Source: Ditylenchus dipsaci (Eukaryota > Nematoda > Chromadorea > Rhabditida > Anguinidae). From it: a stretch of DNA of 64,000 nt. A program made the translations under genes and the position numbers. Below, piece after piece: positions 63,000-64,000 of this stretch (position 1 is its first letter; each line of letters begins with the position of its first letter). Where the stretch lies: assembly GCA_004194705.1 (NCBI GenBank), contig SADC01001294.1, positions 248,001 through 312,000 of the forward strand. Direction: 5' to 3'. The notes below the pieces were generated by a model. It had not been told where the DNA came from and did not search any database. It saw only the letters and a program-made list of their open reading frames with translations.

Positions 63000-63938
63000 T
63001 AGAGATAGAAATTTGCCTTTTTGCAATGTTGCGATGCGATGTTTTTTTATAAAAAAAAATTGCGATGCGATGTGCGATATTTCGAAAAAATGAGGTGCGA
63101 TACATTGCAGCGATGTGCGATGTTTTTCCCACCAGGACTCAAATCACCTTTATTATAACAACAACCAAACAGATGAACATTTTAATACTCAAAATTCAAC
63201 AGTGTAAGTTTCTTGTTCATAAATATTGATTGCTCTGCTTTCTCAAAACTCAGGTTGGATCTTCTTCAAATCCATGACGCCACATTCGAGTTGATCAAGA
63301 TCTTGTGGTTTGCCCTTCTTTCCTAGCAGCGCGGGTCTAGAAACATCCTAGAAAGTCCAAACTCGTTCCTCACATTTGCTCCAGCGCCGGCTCCTCAGGT
63401 CCTCAATATGGTTGTGCAGCCCTCTCTGAATTGGAAGTTGGACGGAAATCGGTTCATCTGCTCGACACATTTTCCTTGAGGAAGCTTCCAACTGCTCCGG
63501 CACCTTTATCGACTTGTTCAACAGTGAGATGTCCCTTCAGATTTGCTGGCCCACGGTTCGGCATCGCAATTGCTTTGTTGAAAGCATGACACTTTGCTTC
63601 TGTCGCTGACGTCTTTGTGAAGAGGAATTTGCTAGCTTCTTCTTCTTTCAGCTTGATTTTCCAGATGAGGATCATTCTAGAGAAAAAAACATGAGGTACA
63701 GAAATATTACCAACAAAAAAGCAGAAAAAGCAATGAAACAAGGAAAAATGACGGAGAAAACAATGTTGAGAAATAAAACATTTTTTGAAAAACAAAGTGC
63801 GATATTTTCAAAATTTGCGATGCGATGTGCGATATTTTTGAAAATTTGCATGCGATGTTGCGATGCGATGTTTTTGCCAAACTCGGTTGTGTGCGATGCG
63901 ATGTTGCGATGCGATACATCGCATCGCCTCTATTTCTA
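63000..63938 (-). mobile_element. hAT element 4 with 8-bp duplication CTCTGGAT
   Basis: CTCTGGAT at 62992-62999 and 63939-63946. Ends TAGAGATAGAAA and complement of TAGAAATAGAGG. The terminal regions are arrays of TTGCGATGCGATGT words (63020-63125 and 63798-63927), much like hAT element 3. Length 939 bp. Confidence 0.93.
63454..63700 (-). pseudogene. BED-type zinc finger relic of a hAT transposase
   Basis: 'IWKIKLKEEEASKFLF' then 'SATEAKCHAFNKAIAMPNRG' and 'PANLKGHLTVEQVDKG' follow the BED finger pattern (W near the start, C..C, N-L-K-x-H-L, H): the second Cys is Phe and the last His is Gln. A stop follows at 63454. Only this N-terminal piece of the transposase remains in the element. Confidence 0.6.
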
Positions 63939-64000
63939 CTCTGGATGCATAAAATATGTATATATTAGAATTTCTTTATGCAGTAGGTCTCAGTTAACAA

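Larger units (their letters stand above)
62873..64000 (+). repeat. Splice-donor palindrome family (copy 6), split by hAT element 4
   Basis: AAGAGTCTTGCCCGGAATCA, then TGTCTAAGGTAAGGAAG, a short centre, CACACCCACATACCTCACAC, and the tail AAATCTCTCAAAGGTGACTC. The tail is interrupted by hAT element 4 and resumes at 63947 with GCATAAAATATG and GCAGTAGGTCTC. It runs off the window. Confidence 0.85.

Overview
This is a eukaryotic, AT-rich, repeat-dominated window, most likely from a nematode. Three observations point that way: a gene with a nematode-style Major Sperm Protein (MSP) domain (36.36-39.58 kb), host introns of about 45-60 bp with GT/AG ends, and a run of TTAGGC telomere-type units inside a repeat at 0.2 kb. 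There are no operons of bacterial type, no ribosomal RNA and no CRISPR. Gene density is low. The exon models were built by eye from splice signals and reading-frame closure.

Host genes. At the left, three genes lie on the minus strand: a PHYHIP-like gene with a fibronectin type III domain (1.1-2.77 kb), a small RRM-like protein (4.6-5.34 kb) and a complete dynein light chain roadblock gene (5.51-5.87 kb). The last two are head to tail, 171 bp apart. A plus-strand exon at 3.58 kb may be the start of a LAMTOR5-like gene. In the middle are a TATA-box secreted Cys-rich protein gene (33.0-34.5 kb), the MSP-domain gene (36.36-39.58 kb), and an unrecognised Ser/Thr/Pro-rich gene on the minus strand (39.66-42.15 kb) that converges on it.

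Mobile DNA. Almost everything else is mobile DNA, much of it nested. DNA transposon coding remnants include: an invertebrate DDE-type protein with 'GFWGLISEQSVESLH' (7.1-8.2 kb); Merlin (8.8-9.6 kb); Harbinger with a MADF gene (12.26-15.56 kb) and a second Harbinger with CAG target duplications (56.78-58.57 kb); hAT pieces at 18.9, 22.2-23.8, 26.9-28.8 and 63.0-63.9 kb, three of them with exact 8-bp target duplications; a mariner-like element inside one hAT (27.05-28.10 kb); a MULE split by a TTAA element (24.06-26.17 kb); Helitrons (42.72-47.46 kb); and a pogo-ended element holding a Ulp1-protease tail (51.1-53.3 kb). No reverse transcriptase was seen. Nearly all transposase genes are visibly broken.

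The strongest unexplained signal is in the small foldback (palindromic) elements. Several families have arms built from arrays of one short word (TTACGAA, TTAGCAA, CGTCGCC, TTGCGAC, CCGACTAA and others), and in the CCGTATTT family each copy carries its own private word four times around a shared core. In addition, a CTTGGTCCCC-TGTGG motif recurs in many otherwise unrelated foldbacks, and one palindromic family carries consensus splice donors on both strands.
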